Part shown: positions 36,176-47,015 of the stretch, one piece after another | How the letters are laid out: every line of letters begins with the position of its first letter | Numbering within the stretch: position 1 is the stretch's first letter | Assembly (NCBI GenBank): GCA_029844215.1 | Contig: CM056726.1 | Location: forward strand, 40,231,001-40,295,000 | Source of the DNA: Przewalskia tangutica | Taxonomy: Eukaryota > Streptophyta > Magnoliopsida > Solanales > Solanaceae | Direction: 5' to 3' | Length of the DNA: 64,000 nucleotides | Program-made: the position numbers and the translations under genes | Notes under the pieces: generated by a model | Seen by the model: only the letters and a program-made list of their open reading frames with translations | Told to the model about the DNA's origin: nothing | Database searches by the model: none

Positions 36176-39100
36176 TGTCACGACCGTCACGGGGCGTGGA
36201 TCGTGCCTTACCCGGGCACCCAAGTAGTCATACATCAGAGTAATCAGCGGAATATAAAACAATACATGATACAATGTAAAGAAGACACATGTTTATCTGA
36301 AGTAAAGTTTGCCTTTCGGCATATATATAAATTAATTTAAAACCGAACAGTTACATCCTTATTACAACTCTGCCCACAACAGTACTACAGACCTCTAAGA
36401 ATGATACGACAACAATGGCGGGACGGGGCCGCCATACCCTCGAATGTAAATACCTACAACGGCGGGCAATACCGCGATAAGCCTCGAGAAACGGAGCTTT
36501 CCCGAATCTTTGAGCGTGACCCTAAGCACGAGGATCAATGACGGTGTACCTTTACTGCGGCATGAGCAGCCCCGGAGGTCGATCTGACAGTGCAAGTATG
36601 TGGCTCAAAATAAATGCGTAAATGAAATCATAGTAGTCTATATAAAGCGGGAGACATGTATGATAACCAAACTACGATTCACAATAAATAAGCGATCGTG
36701 TCAAGTCGGTGACTCACGCCTCAAAGTCATCACTCAAATATAACTATGGGTCTTACGCCCACCACATCATTCATGCGTGGAATACCTTTCTCACCGCTGG
36801 CGATCTATGATATAAACGCATCAAGGAATACACATGAACACGAGTCCACTGTGTCCTAATAAAACCGTCTGGGGGTAATGCGAAGGCATAGCCGACTACT
36901 AAAACCCACAGTACCAACAAGGTCATAAATCGTATCATGAGATCTGTCTGCAGGCCGTCACATGATCAAAAGCCGCCACTCGCGCGATATCTAATGTCGC
37001 GTCTAGCCCCGAACTTCCCGACTCCGCGTAGGCCAATCATAGGCCCGCATGAGGTATAACCCGCGTCGGTAGCTACTCCCGGCGTCCGCTGGACTCGCGA
37101 TCGCGTAGCCACATAGACGCGTGCCCATAAAGGACGATACTAACACGGAACTCCGTAGCTCGCATGGATCACTGGACCGCGTAGGTATTCTCGAATCATA
37201 GGTCACTAGACGCCGAGTCTACCCGCGTGGAGGCGACAACCTCCGAAACAAGTCAAGGTGAGTGGTATAATACCAATATATCGGCTGATAGTGAAACAAT
37301 TTAAGCGCAATCGAGGGGAAACCCCCTTTTCACAAACATCACAAGATACTAACACACGTAGCATCCTAGCATGTTTACTTAACAAATCAACAAGAAAGTA
37401 TTACAAGGCTATCACAACCCAACATAATCAAGTTATACACACAAGGCACTTTCTACTATATGATTAACAAGATCGGGTTTTTATCCCCAAAGTACTTCAT
37501 ACATTAACTCTTTTAAAAGATACGTTACTTTCACAAAAGTCACACAATACCCGTAGTATATGAAAATAGAGTGATTATCTTTTTAAGTAAACCGAAATAC
37601 TTACCTTTGTAAAATCAAGTAACAACATTTATTTTCCAAACGTCCAAGTTTGCCTAATTTCAAATGTTCAAGTTTCTTATTAAAAAGGTTTCGTAGTTCA
37701 TAGTCTTATTCATTTAAGAATATAATTCTCTTCTAAACGATCTGAGAAACATAAACCTTATATGTGAGTAGAATATTCTTGTTTATAAAAATCTTATTAC
37801 AGCAGCCATGATCTAGGAAATATCATTTTGTCTCATCTTAGCTTCTATGCAGATGGAAGTTTCTACTGGTTTTATTAATACTTCATTAATCAAAACATTT
37901 CCCTTTATTAACGCTGCAGTGGTTTGTCGATACCCATTCTGATTTCCGAAATCAGTAAAACATTATCCCTTTTAAAAATCAAGTACTCATTACTCACGAA
38001 TGAGGTTTCACACAAAATTCATTTATTTAAGTTAAGTCTCTTATCTTACAAGATCAAGTCTCTTAACTTCTAAAATAAATAAATCATTCGTTTTATCTTT
38101 CTTAAGCCGTTATACCTAACTTCCCATAAAGCTAGTATAACTCTTAAGCTTTTAAAACCAAGTATTACTCTTCTTTTAAAAACAGTTCTTAATTCTCTTG
38201 AACTACTTCAAGATTATTATTATTATTATTCGGGCTTAAGTCAAAAGACATTGCCGTATAACTACGTTCAATTAACACACATACGTCTACCGTACTACAT
38301 AGTTACACACATATCATGCTGGAAGAGATAGGAAGAGGTTCACATACCTCGCGACGATTATCGACTATAAGCAAATCGCTCCACGGCTATAACCCGGCTA
38401 GCCTGGTCCACCTTCTCAAGTAGCACATGCTACTCGCAGAACATTCAACCTATACAGGTTATACAAGTCTATCAAAGTCTAGAATACTCGGTAGAATAAA
38501 TCTAGATGCAAGATCCTACGGGAAATTGGGCAGCTCTCCCCTACCCGTCAAACTACACAAGTCTACTGTAATACAGTCCTACGTAATTATAGTTCAGTTC
38601 TCTTCTTTAAATTCAGGCTTAAGTCCAAGGACATTGCCTCAAAGCTATGTTCAGTTCTTATATATATAGTATACTTCAACTATATATTCCTACAACATGT
38701 AATCTCCAATTACAATAGGGGGACAAGATAATTACCTCGATAAGCCCATAATTATCCAAGTAGAGATGTCGATCCTGGGCAACGTTTAGCTCCAACTCCG
38801 TGTGCTCCAACCCGCTCCAAACCACCCTTAGAAGTTCGAACCAACTTCTACATAACACTCCAACTAACTATGGAGATTTTTCCTTAGGGTTTCGGTTTTG
38901 TGATTGACGGGAAGTATAATAGTATTTTCCGGCTTTTCGTATAGGTATAACCTTAGAATACAACAAGGTATACGGCTAAGGTAATTTGGGTATAGTAACA
39001 ATACTTTTGAGAGTATTTCTACCAAGAGAGGGTATTTATACGAGACAACACCCCAAGGGGGGGGTGTATACCCCTCGGCCTACCCCACTAGGGGGGGGAG

Positions 39101-39648
39101 GGGCTCTCGGCCACAAGGCCTCACAAAGGGGGGGAGAGGGGGTGTTGGACGAAACACCATACAAGGGGAGGGAGGAATTTTAGACTTAGGAAAATATAGG
39201 AATGGATGAAGAAGTCTTCCAAGGGGGGGGGGGGTATTTATAGGTCTAGCAAAGGCCAACCAATGGCCAAGATCTTGCCAAGTGCAAGGCAAGTGTAGGG
39301 CCAAGATCTTGCCAAGTGCACCTTATCCATCTACCACATAAATATCCTACCTACTACTTGACAAAAGCTAACCCATTTCGTCCACCCCTTTACCGCCCAA
39401 CGTGCTCCAATGAGAGGGTGACAAGTGTCTCCCTCTCGTTGGTCCAAAATGTTTCGTCTCTCGGAAAAATCCGCAAAAATTAAAAATGACATAGCCGGAA
39501 TTTTCCCTACGAAAGCTGTGGAAACGTTTCGTCGAAAAACGACTCTAACCGGGTGTTGTGCACAAAATAATTCGGCCAAGCCTAATCTCAAGTTCAAATT
39601 TTCTACGTACGTCCTTACGTACATACTCTGGAAATACGGGGTATAACA
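36176..39648 (-). repeat. M3 5' LTR
   Basis: It runs from TGTCACGACC to GGGGTATAACA and would drive transcription of the element. The TATA box CCTATAAATA (39235-39244, minus) lies beside a G-run. The right border is the P2 array sequence TAAACCCCC. Confidence 0.92.
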
Positions 39649-40499
39649 TAAACCCCCAAGATGCTATACCACCTGCTTTACCACCTTCTCCAGGGTAAGA
39701 GTATAAGTGAGGGGTAAACCCCCAAGATGCTATACCACCTGCTTTTCCACCTTCTCCAGGGTAAGAGTATAAGTGAGGGGTAAACCCCCAAGACGCTATA
39801 CCACCGGTGGGACTTGGTGTTCATGTATGCCTATTGGTGTTATATTATATCATGGACTGCCGACAGTGAGGAAGAGTTCCACGAGCATGATTGATATTAT
39901 GGGCGTGAGACCCATGGTTATATTTTAGAAATGACTTGAGGGCATGCGTCCCTGACTTGTTATGACTGATTATGTGTTGTGTACTGTAGGTTGGCTATCA
40001 TACATGTCTCCTGTTTTGTTTAGACTGCTATGATTTCATTACAGTATTTTTCAGCTTCACATACTTGGTACATTCTTCGTACTGACCTCCTTCGGGGGGC
40101 TGCGTTCATGCCGCAGGTGTAGGTACGCTGTTTGGTGATCAGCAGGTGTAGGACCCTGCTCAGAGTTTTTGGATAGCTCCTTCTGTTCGGGAGCTTATCT
40201 TTTTGGTATATGTTCTTTCAGCATGTGCTTTTGCGCTTATGGGTACAGCGGGGCCTTGTCCGTCATAGTTCGATATAACTCTTAAGTGCGTATTCATATG
40301 TGGGATTGGACTCATGTACGGTGTAGTGTCTTTTGTTATGTATATTATATGGCAGCCTTGTCGGCTTTGCCCTTGTACGTACGTTGGTTTAAAAAAAAAA
40401 GGTGTTATTTAATTTCCGTAGTTTACTTAGTTGTTAAGGTAGAAGGGTGCCCAGGTAGGGCACCAGTCACGGGCCCGGGGTTCGGGGCGTGACAATTAA

Positions 40500-43409
40500 G
40501 AATTAGGATTCAATAGAATTATGTACGTCCGTCATACACTCATTTTATATAAATCGTGCTAAAAGAAGAAATGATAGTTTCACATACCTTATTGTCGAAC
40601 TGTTAGCGATTTTGCTTATGCTTTACGCAAGTGTACGTATCACTCAAGTAATATAGTCTTGGTAAGATCGAATATCGTCCTCAGGGACTGGTTTTCAATT
40701 ACCAAACATCTATCCTAAGTATCTATTTGACTATCGATATTTTGTTTTGGTTTTATCTATAAACTACTGAAGTAATTGCAGAAATTAACTAAAATACTTT
40801 ATTTGAATCAGTTATGGTGTAAATAGGGCTTCCAATCTCCCCGACTAACCACTCGCTTTAATCTTTAATGCAGCAATAAAGGTTCTTCTTCTATTTTAAG
40901 ATAGCAGGTTAGCTAGATTGTTTTATATTCCGTTAGGATATATAAACGCTCAACCCCAGTGCAGAAATCTTCTATATTTCTATGATAGATTTTACCACAT
41001 AGGAGGATTAAGAACAAAAACCTATGAAGCTACACAAGTATCGGGGTACTTTCGTCCACGATTTTTAACCTATGTCTATTCAACTACAGCATATCCAAAT
41101 CTCCCCTCTCGGATCTCGATTCGAAATTATATACGTGATGATAACTAGTGATCAAGTAATTATCAAACAATCAAACCAAATGTTGAATAAATCTTAACTA
41201 TATGAAGAAGAAACCAAATACTGCATTAATTCATAAAGACGAGTTTCAATCGATTCGAAAGGAGAACCCTAATTAAAATTTTAGCTCCTAGCCATAGACA
41301 TGCTAAGAACTAAAGTAATATCCAACATGAACTAAATTGAAATAAAGCAAAGAAAAGAAAATACTTTGAAACAAGTCTCCAATCTTGTAGCCTCCAAGAA
41401 AACTATGTTGTGTTGTGAAGAAAGGTTGAGCCACCCTTAAAATATCTGCCCAAAGGGCTTTTTATATGCTCCAAAAATGTGTACCCTGGACCTCCTTGTC
41501 CTTGGCCAATTCCCATTCGGATCTGGACAGTTTTCCGCCGCTGTCCTGCTGACTGGCGCTGCGGCGCCTTAACTCCTGTAGCCTCTCAGATCTTTGGGCG
41601 CCACGGCCATGCCTTCTTGCGCCGCGACTCTGCTTCTCCTTTTGTCTGGATTGCCAACTTTCGTCAATTTTGACTCGGGAATCTCCTTTTCTGCCCACTT
41701 ATTGCTCTTTTTCACCATTTTACCTTTTTAGACCACTTTGACTCAAAAGAAAGAAAAACACCCTAACACGACACATATTTGAACAAAAATGGGCAAAATA
41801 CTAACTAAAAATAACTCTAAAAGTGCATATAAAATATGTCTAACACGAACTAACCAACTCTATAATTAAAGTACGTCTCGTCTAGCACTTCAACCTATAA
41901 TAATAGTAACATGTCTGTCAACTCTATGCTTATTAGTGTAAGTTATATCGAACGATGACTCTCTTTTCTATAAAATTTCGGGCAGCACTTCCCCTATTTA
42001 TATGCACATCCACAACTTACAAACAAAACCAACAATACCAATAACAAGATGCAACTTAAAGATATAACCAAAACAATCCCAAATACTCCATATACGCCAT
42101 CATAATACATTCCTTTTCTTTACGTTCATGGAAGACAACAACTACAACACCAGGGGGATTTATATACATATTTCTCATGTTAGTTCATCCTCTTAATCCA
42201 TATCAAATCAGCCCCTAAAACAGTCCATATACCAACAATAACGAGAATATAAAGTAACACCTTTCTACACTTTAATTTCTTTAAGACATGTATTAGTAAT
42301 TACCACAACGTATATACATGTTCATAACTTATATTTCCAGCATTATAACTTAACAAAAACAGCCCCTAATACATCACAACAATGTCCAACAATTTGAATG
42401 TCACGGTCCACCAACAAAAATCCATAACTCTTCTCATAACTTTCTTAAAATCCAATTCATGTTTCAACACTTCCATATAACTAATTACAACCTTAAATAT
42501 CAATGTTTCTTTTCAATTTCAACATGCAATTAGTGACAATGATAACAATAACAACAAGCAAACCCAATGTAGTAAAACAACCTCAAAATCGGCTACAACA
42601 CCCAAAATAGTCACATGCACTTCTCTTATTTTCAATTTCTCTTAAGACAAGTTCATTCCTTAATTTACAACATCATGTAACTTCAATTATACTATAAAAA
42701 GAAGAAATCTTACCTTAATTTTTACCCAAAACAGTCCCTAAAAATCGGTACCCACTGCTTCCATTTTCTTCACCATTTTCACCATTCTATAATGACATGC
42801 ATGTATTCTTACATGTTTCTCTCCCAAAATGTTCATCTTCAAAGCCACAATTTCTTGGCTATGTTTCGGTCCAGCAGTGCCGATTTACTCACTGTTTTGG
42901 AGTTACCATTGCTTAAAAATTAGTAGAAGAATTTATCTAGGAAGAAAGAAGTTAATTTAGTCTTCTAACTAAGTTATGGAGGTGAGAGGGAATCGGTGGG
43001 GATGGGTTTTGGAGGGATATGGGAGATGAGTGAGAGATGGGTTTGAATTAATGTGTAGGGAATAAGTGGACATGGGTATTAAGTGAGCATAAAGCTGAAA
43101 ATTAATAAGTGTGAGCATGCCCATGGTTTTTGAGGGCACAAGTCTCCATAATTTGTCCACTAATTATTATTCCCTCCACTAAAATTAATCCCACAATAAA
43201 TTAATCTCCCACATAAACAATCTTATATAAAATCTGAAAATTCATGTCCTAATCACATTTGTAGTATCCAAAATTTATTCCGGGATCACATCTTCTGTAT
43301 ACTAATTTCTGGATTAGCATATATAAATATACTTTATATCCAACATTCGAATCTTACTTCCTTAATTACGTTATCTAATTATCGCCTTAAACTTACGAGG
43401 TGTAACATC
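40500..43409 (-). repeat. M2 3' LTR, right part
   Basis: The LTR resumes after the P2 target copy ATTAA, with the CGTCCGTCATACACTC..CACATACC block typical of these LTRs. It is interrupted at about 40615-41865 by another repeat. It then continues with ACTTCAACCTATAATAA and GGGCAGCACTTCCCC, and ends GAGGTGTAACA at 43409. Confidence 0.78.
40615..41865. repeat. Unclassified 1.25-kb insertion in M2 LTR
   Basis: The LTR alignment breaks near GTTAGCGA and returns near AAGTACGTCTCGTC. The insert begins TTTTGCTTATGCTTTACGCA and CGTATCACTCAAGTAATATAG, and these words resemble a repeat widespread in dicots whose class I cannot name. It has no ORF with a known domain. It includes a GC-rich patch (41515-41640) with GGCGCTGCGGCGCC. 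Terminal repeats and TSD were not found, so the borders are approximate. Confidence 0.5.
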
Positions 43410-43442
43410 CTTCCCTCTTAGAAACATTCGTCCTCGAATGTT
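43410..43442 (-). promoter_or_regulatory. M2 polypurine tract and pre-PPT hairpin
   Basis: In element sense AACATTCG, loop AGGA and CGAATGTT (43423-43442) are followed by AAGAGGGAAGGA next to the LTR start. This proves that 16617-43409 is the 3' LTR of a minus-strand element whose body extends to the right. Confidence 0.78.
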
Positions 43443-44002
43443 CATAATAGGTCTTAGGCTATAAAAATTTCGACATAGTCTCCTCTCTAACTATACCTAC
43501 CAACCTATATTTAGCAAATTCATAAATGTCTCACATGTCCACAATTCATTTCAAAGGCAACAATAACCTTATCCAAACAACAGTAGTTCAGGGATCATGG
43601 CAGCAAGTAACAACAACTAGTAACAAGACAACATTCATAACTCAACAACCAGGGTAATTTGACACCTCAAAATAACCAACATATATATAGTATCCATCTC
43701 TGTATAACAGTGCTAACAACCACAAATAACAGCTAATGAGAACAATGCTAGCTGCAATACAGATCAAGCAGACCCCAAGACATATAATAGTTCTTATCAA
43801 GACTTAAACAAACCATTTATAGACACGAGACGAGCATGTAACGTATCTACTTAGTCATACCAATAGAATTTAAAGGTCCTGTTTTAAAACTGAAGGGTTG
43901 AAATAAGTATTATCTTGTATCAAGCTAAGCAGGTCACTTTTAAGCACAACAAACATGTTAGGAATCTAATCAGTTATATCAATAAGAATATGCACTCCTG
44001 GA
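43443..44002 (-). other. M2 3' internal sequence, no pol motif
   Basis: AT-rich and without open frames. By position it is the 3' end of the M2 interior. I recognise no integrase remnants. Confidence 0.5.
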
Positions 44003-44007
44003 TTTAA

Positions 44008-47000
44008 TATTACACTCCGTAATTACAGGACATGTTTTAAAGAACGTACGTAAGAATCCCAAATGTTAAGATTTGAGACTAGTAAAAATTTATCGGAATT
44101 ATGGAATTGTCGGAAAACGAAATATTGTGACGAATGGGAGGGCGACACGTGTCACCCCCCCCCCCCTTAAGTGGTCTTGGACGAAAATGGCATGGGCTTG
44201 ATGGTCATTTGACCATAAATTTAGATGACAAAGTCTTGCAAAGTCTAGAGCTTGATAAAATTGACTTAGTCAATGAGGCCACTTGACTTGATATTTAAGA
44301 GAATTTCATCCAAACCACACATATGTATTAATCTTGACCCTCCATGTTACTATATAATAGTACTAGTAGTGAGACAAGCTTCCACACTTAGAAAAATTTC
44401 AAGAAAAATTGGATGAGCTTAGAAGAGGCTCTCGGGTTCACCATTTTCAAAAGAGAAAAAAATTTGTTTGTTGTCCAATGAGCTCCACACTTTAAACCAA
44501 GGTTCATGAGGGTATTGTAAGGGTATCTCAATAGAAAGATCCCGGAAATATAGCGTTTTCGTATTAGTCGCAAGGTGAAAACCTAGTTGCTTTCCTAGGT
44601 TTTGATTGGAAGATTAAATGAAAGTTATTTGTGATCTTCTAAGGGTCTCAAGTGGCGGATTGAAGTGTCAAGAAGAGGCTCTAAGTTGCTAGGGAGCGAC
44701 TTCGGATCTTGAAGTGGATTAAGGCTCGTTAAGGTAACAATCTTGTTCTCTTAAAGTGTTACAAGATTACATATTGTTGTTAGCCTTACATTTTTACTAG
44801 CATGAAGTATATGTATTGAAGATTGATAAGTGATATGGATTGTAGTAGCCTAAATCCGAAATGACATATGAGCCATTTGAAATTGAAATACAATTTGGTC
44901 GTTAATTAGAATCGTCACATGTTACTTACTTGAAGATTGTAGTAGTTGTAATCGATTGCGACTTGATATCAAGTTATATTAAACAACTTGGATTAAAAAG
45001 GAATTGGACAAGAATTTGTGTTGTTATACCTCAAAGTTGCCGAATTGACCTTGTAGTTTGTACTAGTTTGATATCAATTGTGGGGCAGAATTTTACACGT
45101 ATTATAGGCGTGTAATCCCCTATTGTTAACTACATTGTTGGGACTTAAATGTGGCGTGTTTGGTTATTGAATTTGGGCCTTGAAAAAGGTGGTAAAGTAT
45201 GTATAAACAAAGGAAGTGCTGTCCGATTTTCCGTAGAATTTAGTGACTTTGCACTTATAATATTCTACGTTTGAAGTAAGAAGTTAATAGACGTATTATG
45301 GTCATTATAGGTTGACATACTACGTGCGGGATATTGTACCTAGCAAGTGGATTGACCCGAAGAGGTATGTGGAACTTTCCTATCTCTTGAGCATGAATAG
45401 TTGTACCTATATAGTACGGTAGACCTACAAGACTTTGATATCCTTTACTTGTTTAAGAATGTCCAAGTCGGTTGAGTTAGGGGATTAACTCACTTGTTTA
45501 AAAGTAGTAAGGATGTCTTAGTTTTCAAAGTTAAGGGACTTGAAGTGTTTTAAAAGTATATGATACTCGTTTCGTTTTAAACGTATAAGTCCCTTGGATA
45601 TAGGAAAATGTAATTTACCTATAGTATAAAGTTAATATAACGACTTTATGGGAAGTTGGTTATATTAGCTTTATGGAAAGTTAAAAAGAGAGATTTACTC
45701 TAAGTAAAATAAGTAAGGATAAATGACTTGAATTAATGAAAGGCAAATTGATTTTAAGGCATCAATTTCCTAAGGTTTTAAAAGAAAAGAAGTCACTTGA
45801 TTTAGAAGCCTAATTATATTTCTAAAAGGTATTGTGACTTGTATTGAGAGGTAGTGGTGACTTGATACTACGGTTATTAGTATCTTGGAAGTTTTATATG
45901 AAAAAGAGTCATTTTAAAAGAGTAGAAGTACGTAGTACTTTGGGTTAAATTCCCGGATTTTATAAAGACATGTTAGTGCCTTAAGTAAACTAAAATGAGA
46001 GTGTATATGAACAAGACTAATAAGAAGTTAGGGGATTTCTTAACTTACTTATATTATGTATGATAAGCCGGTAGTGCTTATGTTATGTATGATAGTCGGT
46101 TTGTGCTAGTGATATATTATTCATTACGGGGTCATTCCCCGAGTTTGTGGCATTTGCATATTCCGTGGATTTGCTACCCATGATGCGAGGAATACCTCAC
46201 GCGAGTCCGTAAGGGCTTATGTGGGTGAAATAGTCCCATGCGGGGCGGACCAGTCCTATGCGAGGAATACCTCATGCGGGTCTACACGACCTATGCAGGC
46301 GGATACAGTCTATGCGAGGAATACCTCATACGGGTCCATAGACCCTTGCGGGTGAAATAGTCCCAGGAGTAGGATTGCTTAATGATACTGCGGGCGGGTG
46401 ACCCTGCTTTGATCATGAGCCTCCTATTTTTATGCAGTAAAGTATATACTTGTTACTCTCATTGTTAGTAAGGCACAATGTACTGTAATTTGATTATCAT
46501 ACATGTCTCCAGCTTTATTTTAGACTTATGACGTATTTACAGTATTTTCCCAATTTTACATACTTGGTACATATTGTGTACTGACCCCCTTTCCTCGGGG
46601 GCTGCGTTAAATCATGCGGTAGGGAGTAGCGGTGGTGGATCCTCATTCTTAGGACCACTGATCAGGTGTCGGAAGCTCCATTTCTCCGGAGGCTTGCCTT
46701 TTGGTACGGTTTTCCCTGATGTTGTGGATATTATGTACATTCAGGGCTATGGCGGGGCCCTGTCCCGCCACAGTTGTTATTCCTAGAGGTCTGTAGTCAC
46801 ATTTGTGGTTTGGGCTGTAAGAACAAAGTTGTACTGTTTTACTTTTGGTTATGTATATTTTAAGGAAGGCGACCTTATCGGCTAGCCTGTTGATGTTTAT
46901 TTTCTAAGTTTTGATATGCGTTGTGTATGTTCCGCTGCTATTCTCTGATGTATACCTGAACGGGGTGCCCAGGTAGGGCACCAGTCGCGGCCCGGGGTCG

Positions 47001-47010
47001 GGTCGTGACA
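44008..47010 (+). mobile_element. Solo LTR S2 (3,003 bp)
   Basis: It starts TATTACACTCCGTAATT, where relatives have TGTTACACCCC, and ends GGGTCGTGACA. It is flanked by a perfect duplication TTTAA (44003-44007 and 47011-47015). It carries CACGTG (44146-44151), TATATAA (44351-44357), the TTACACG..CGTGTAA hairpin (45092-45115) and a GAGGAATACCTC repeat zone (46190-46380). No PBS follows. Confidence 0.93.
46190..46380 (+). repeat. GAGGAATACCTC repeat zone in S2
   Basis: The short palindromic word GCGAGGAATACCTCA recurs about every 60-75 bases, alternating with GCGGGTGAAATAGTCCCA. Homologous zones occur at 55675-55800, 54400-54600 and, reversed, at 5040-5250, 19970-20190, 30950-31160 and 37010-37220. 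It is therefore an ancient shared part of these LTRs. Confidence 0.7.
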
Positions 47011-47015
47011 TTTAA

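Larger units (their letters stand above)
30108..39648 (-). mobile_element. Complete gypsy-type element M3, non-autonomous
   Basis: M3 has two near-identical LTRs (30108-33568 and 36176-39648, 3,461 and 3,473 bp) enclosing 2.6 kb with PBS, leader hairpin, gag relic, pre-PPT hairpin and polypurine tract. The duplicated target is TAAA (30104-30107 and 39649-39652), probably TAAAC with a small change at the left end. High LTR similarity argues for a recent insertion. There is no RT, RNase H or integrase, so it would depend on another element for movement. Confidence 0.92.
17680..40494 (+). mobile_element. Gypsy element P2, non-autonomous, with two nested insertions
   Basis: P2 has a 5' LTR (17680-25211), a degraded PBS, leader hairpin, gag remnants, a polypurine tract and a 3' LTR (27003-40494). 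A perfect 5-bp TSD ATTAA flanks it (17675-17679 and 40495-40499). After removing the nested elements the LTRs are about 3,985 and 3,946 bp and nearly identical. The internal region is only about 1.8 kb and contains no RT or integrase. Where it can be compared it is a deleted form of a P3-like interior. P2 is inserted in the M2 LTR. Confidence 0.92.
27003..40494 (+). repeat. P2 3' LTR, interrupted by M3
   Basis: It is almost identical to the 5' LTR except at clustered CAG/CTG-type sites. It is split by M3 within the 66-bp array. It resumes at 39649 with TAAACCCCCAAG and ends GGCGTGACA at 40494. The right part (39649-40494) is the cleanest version of this LTR end. Confidence 0.92.
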
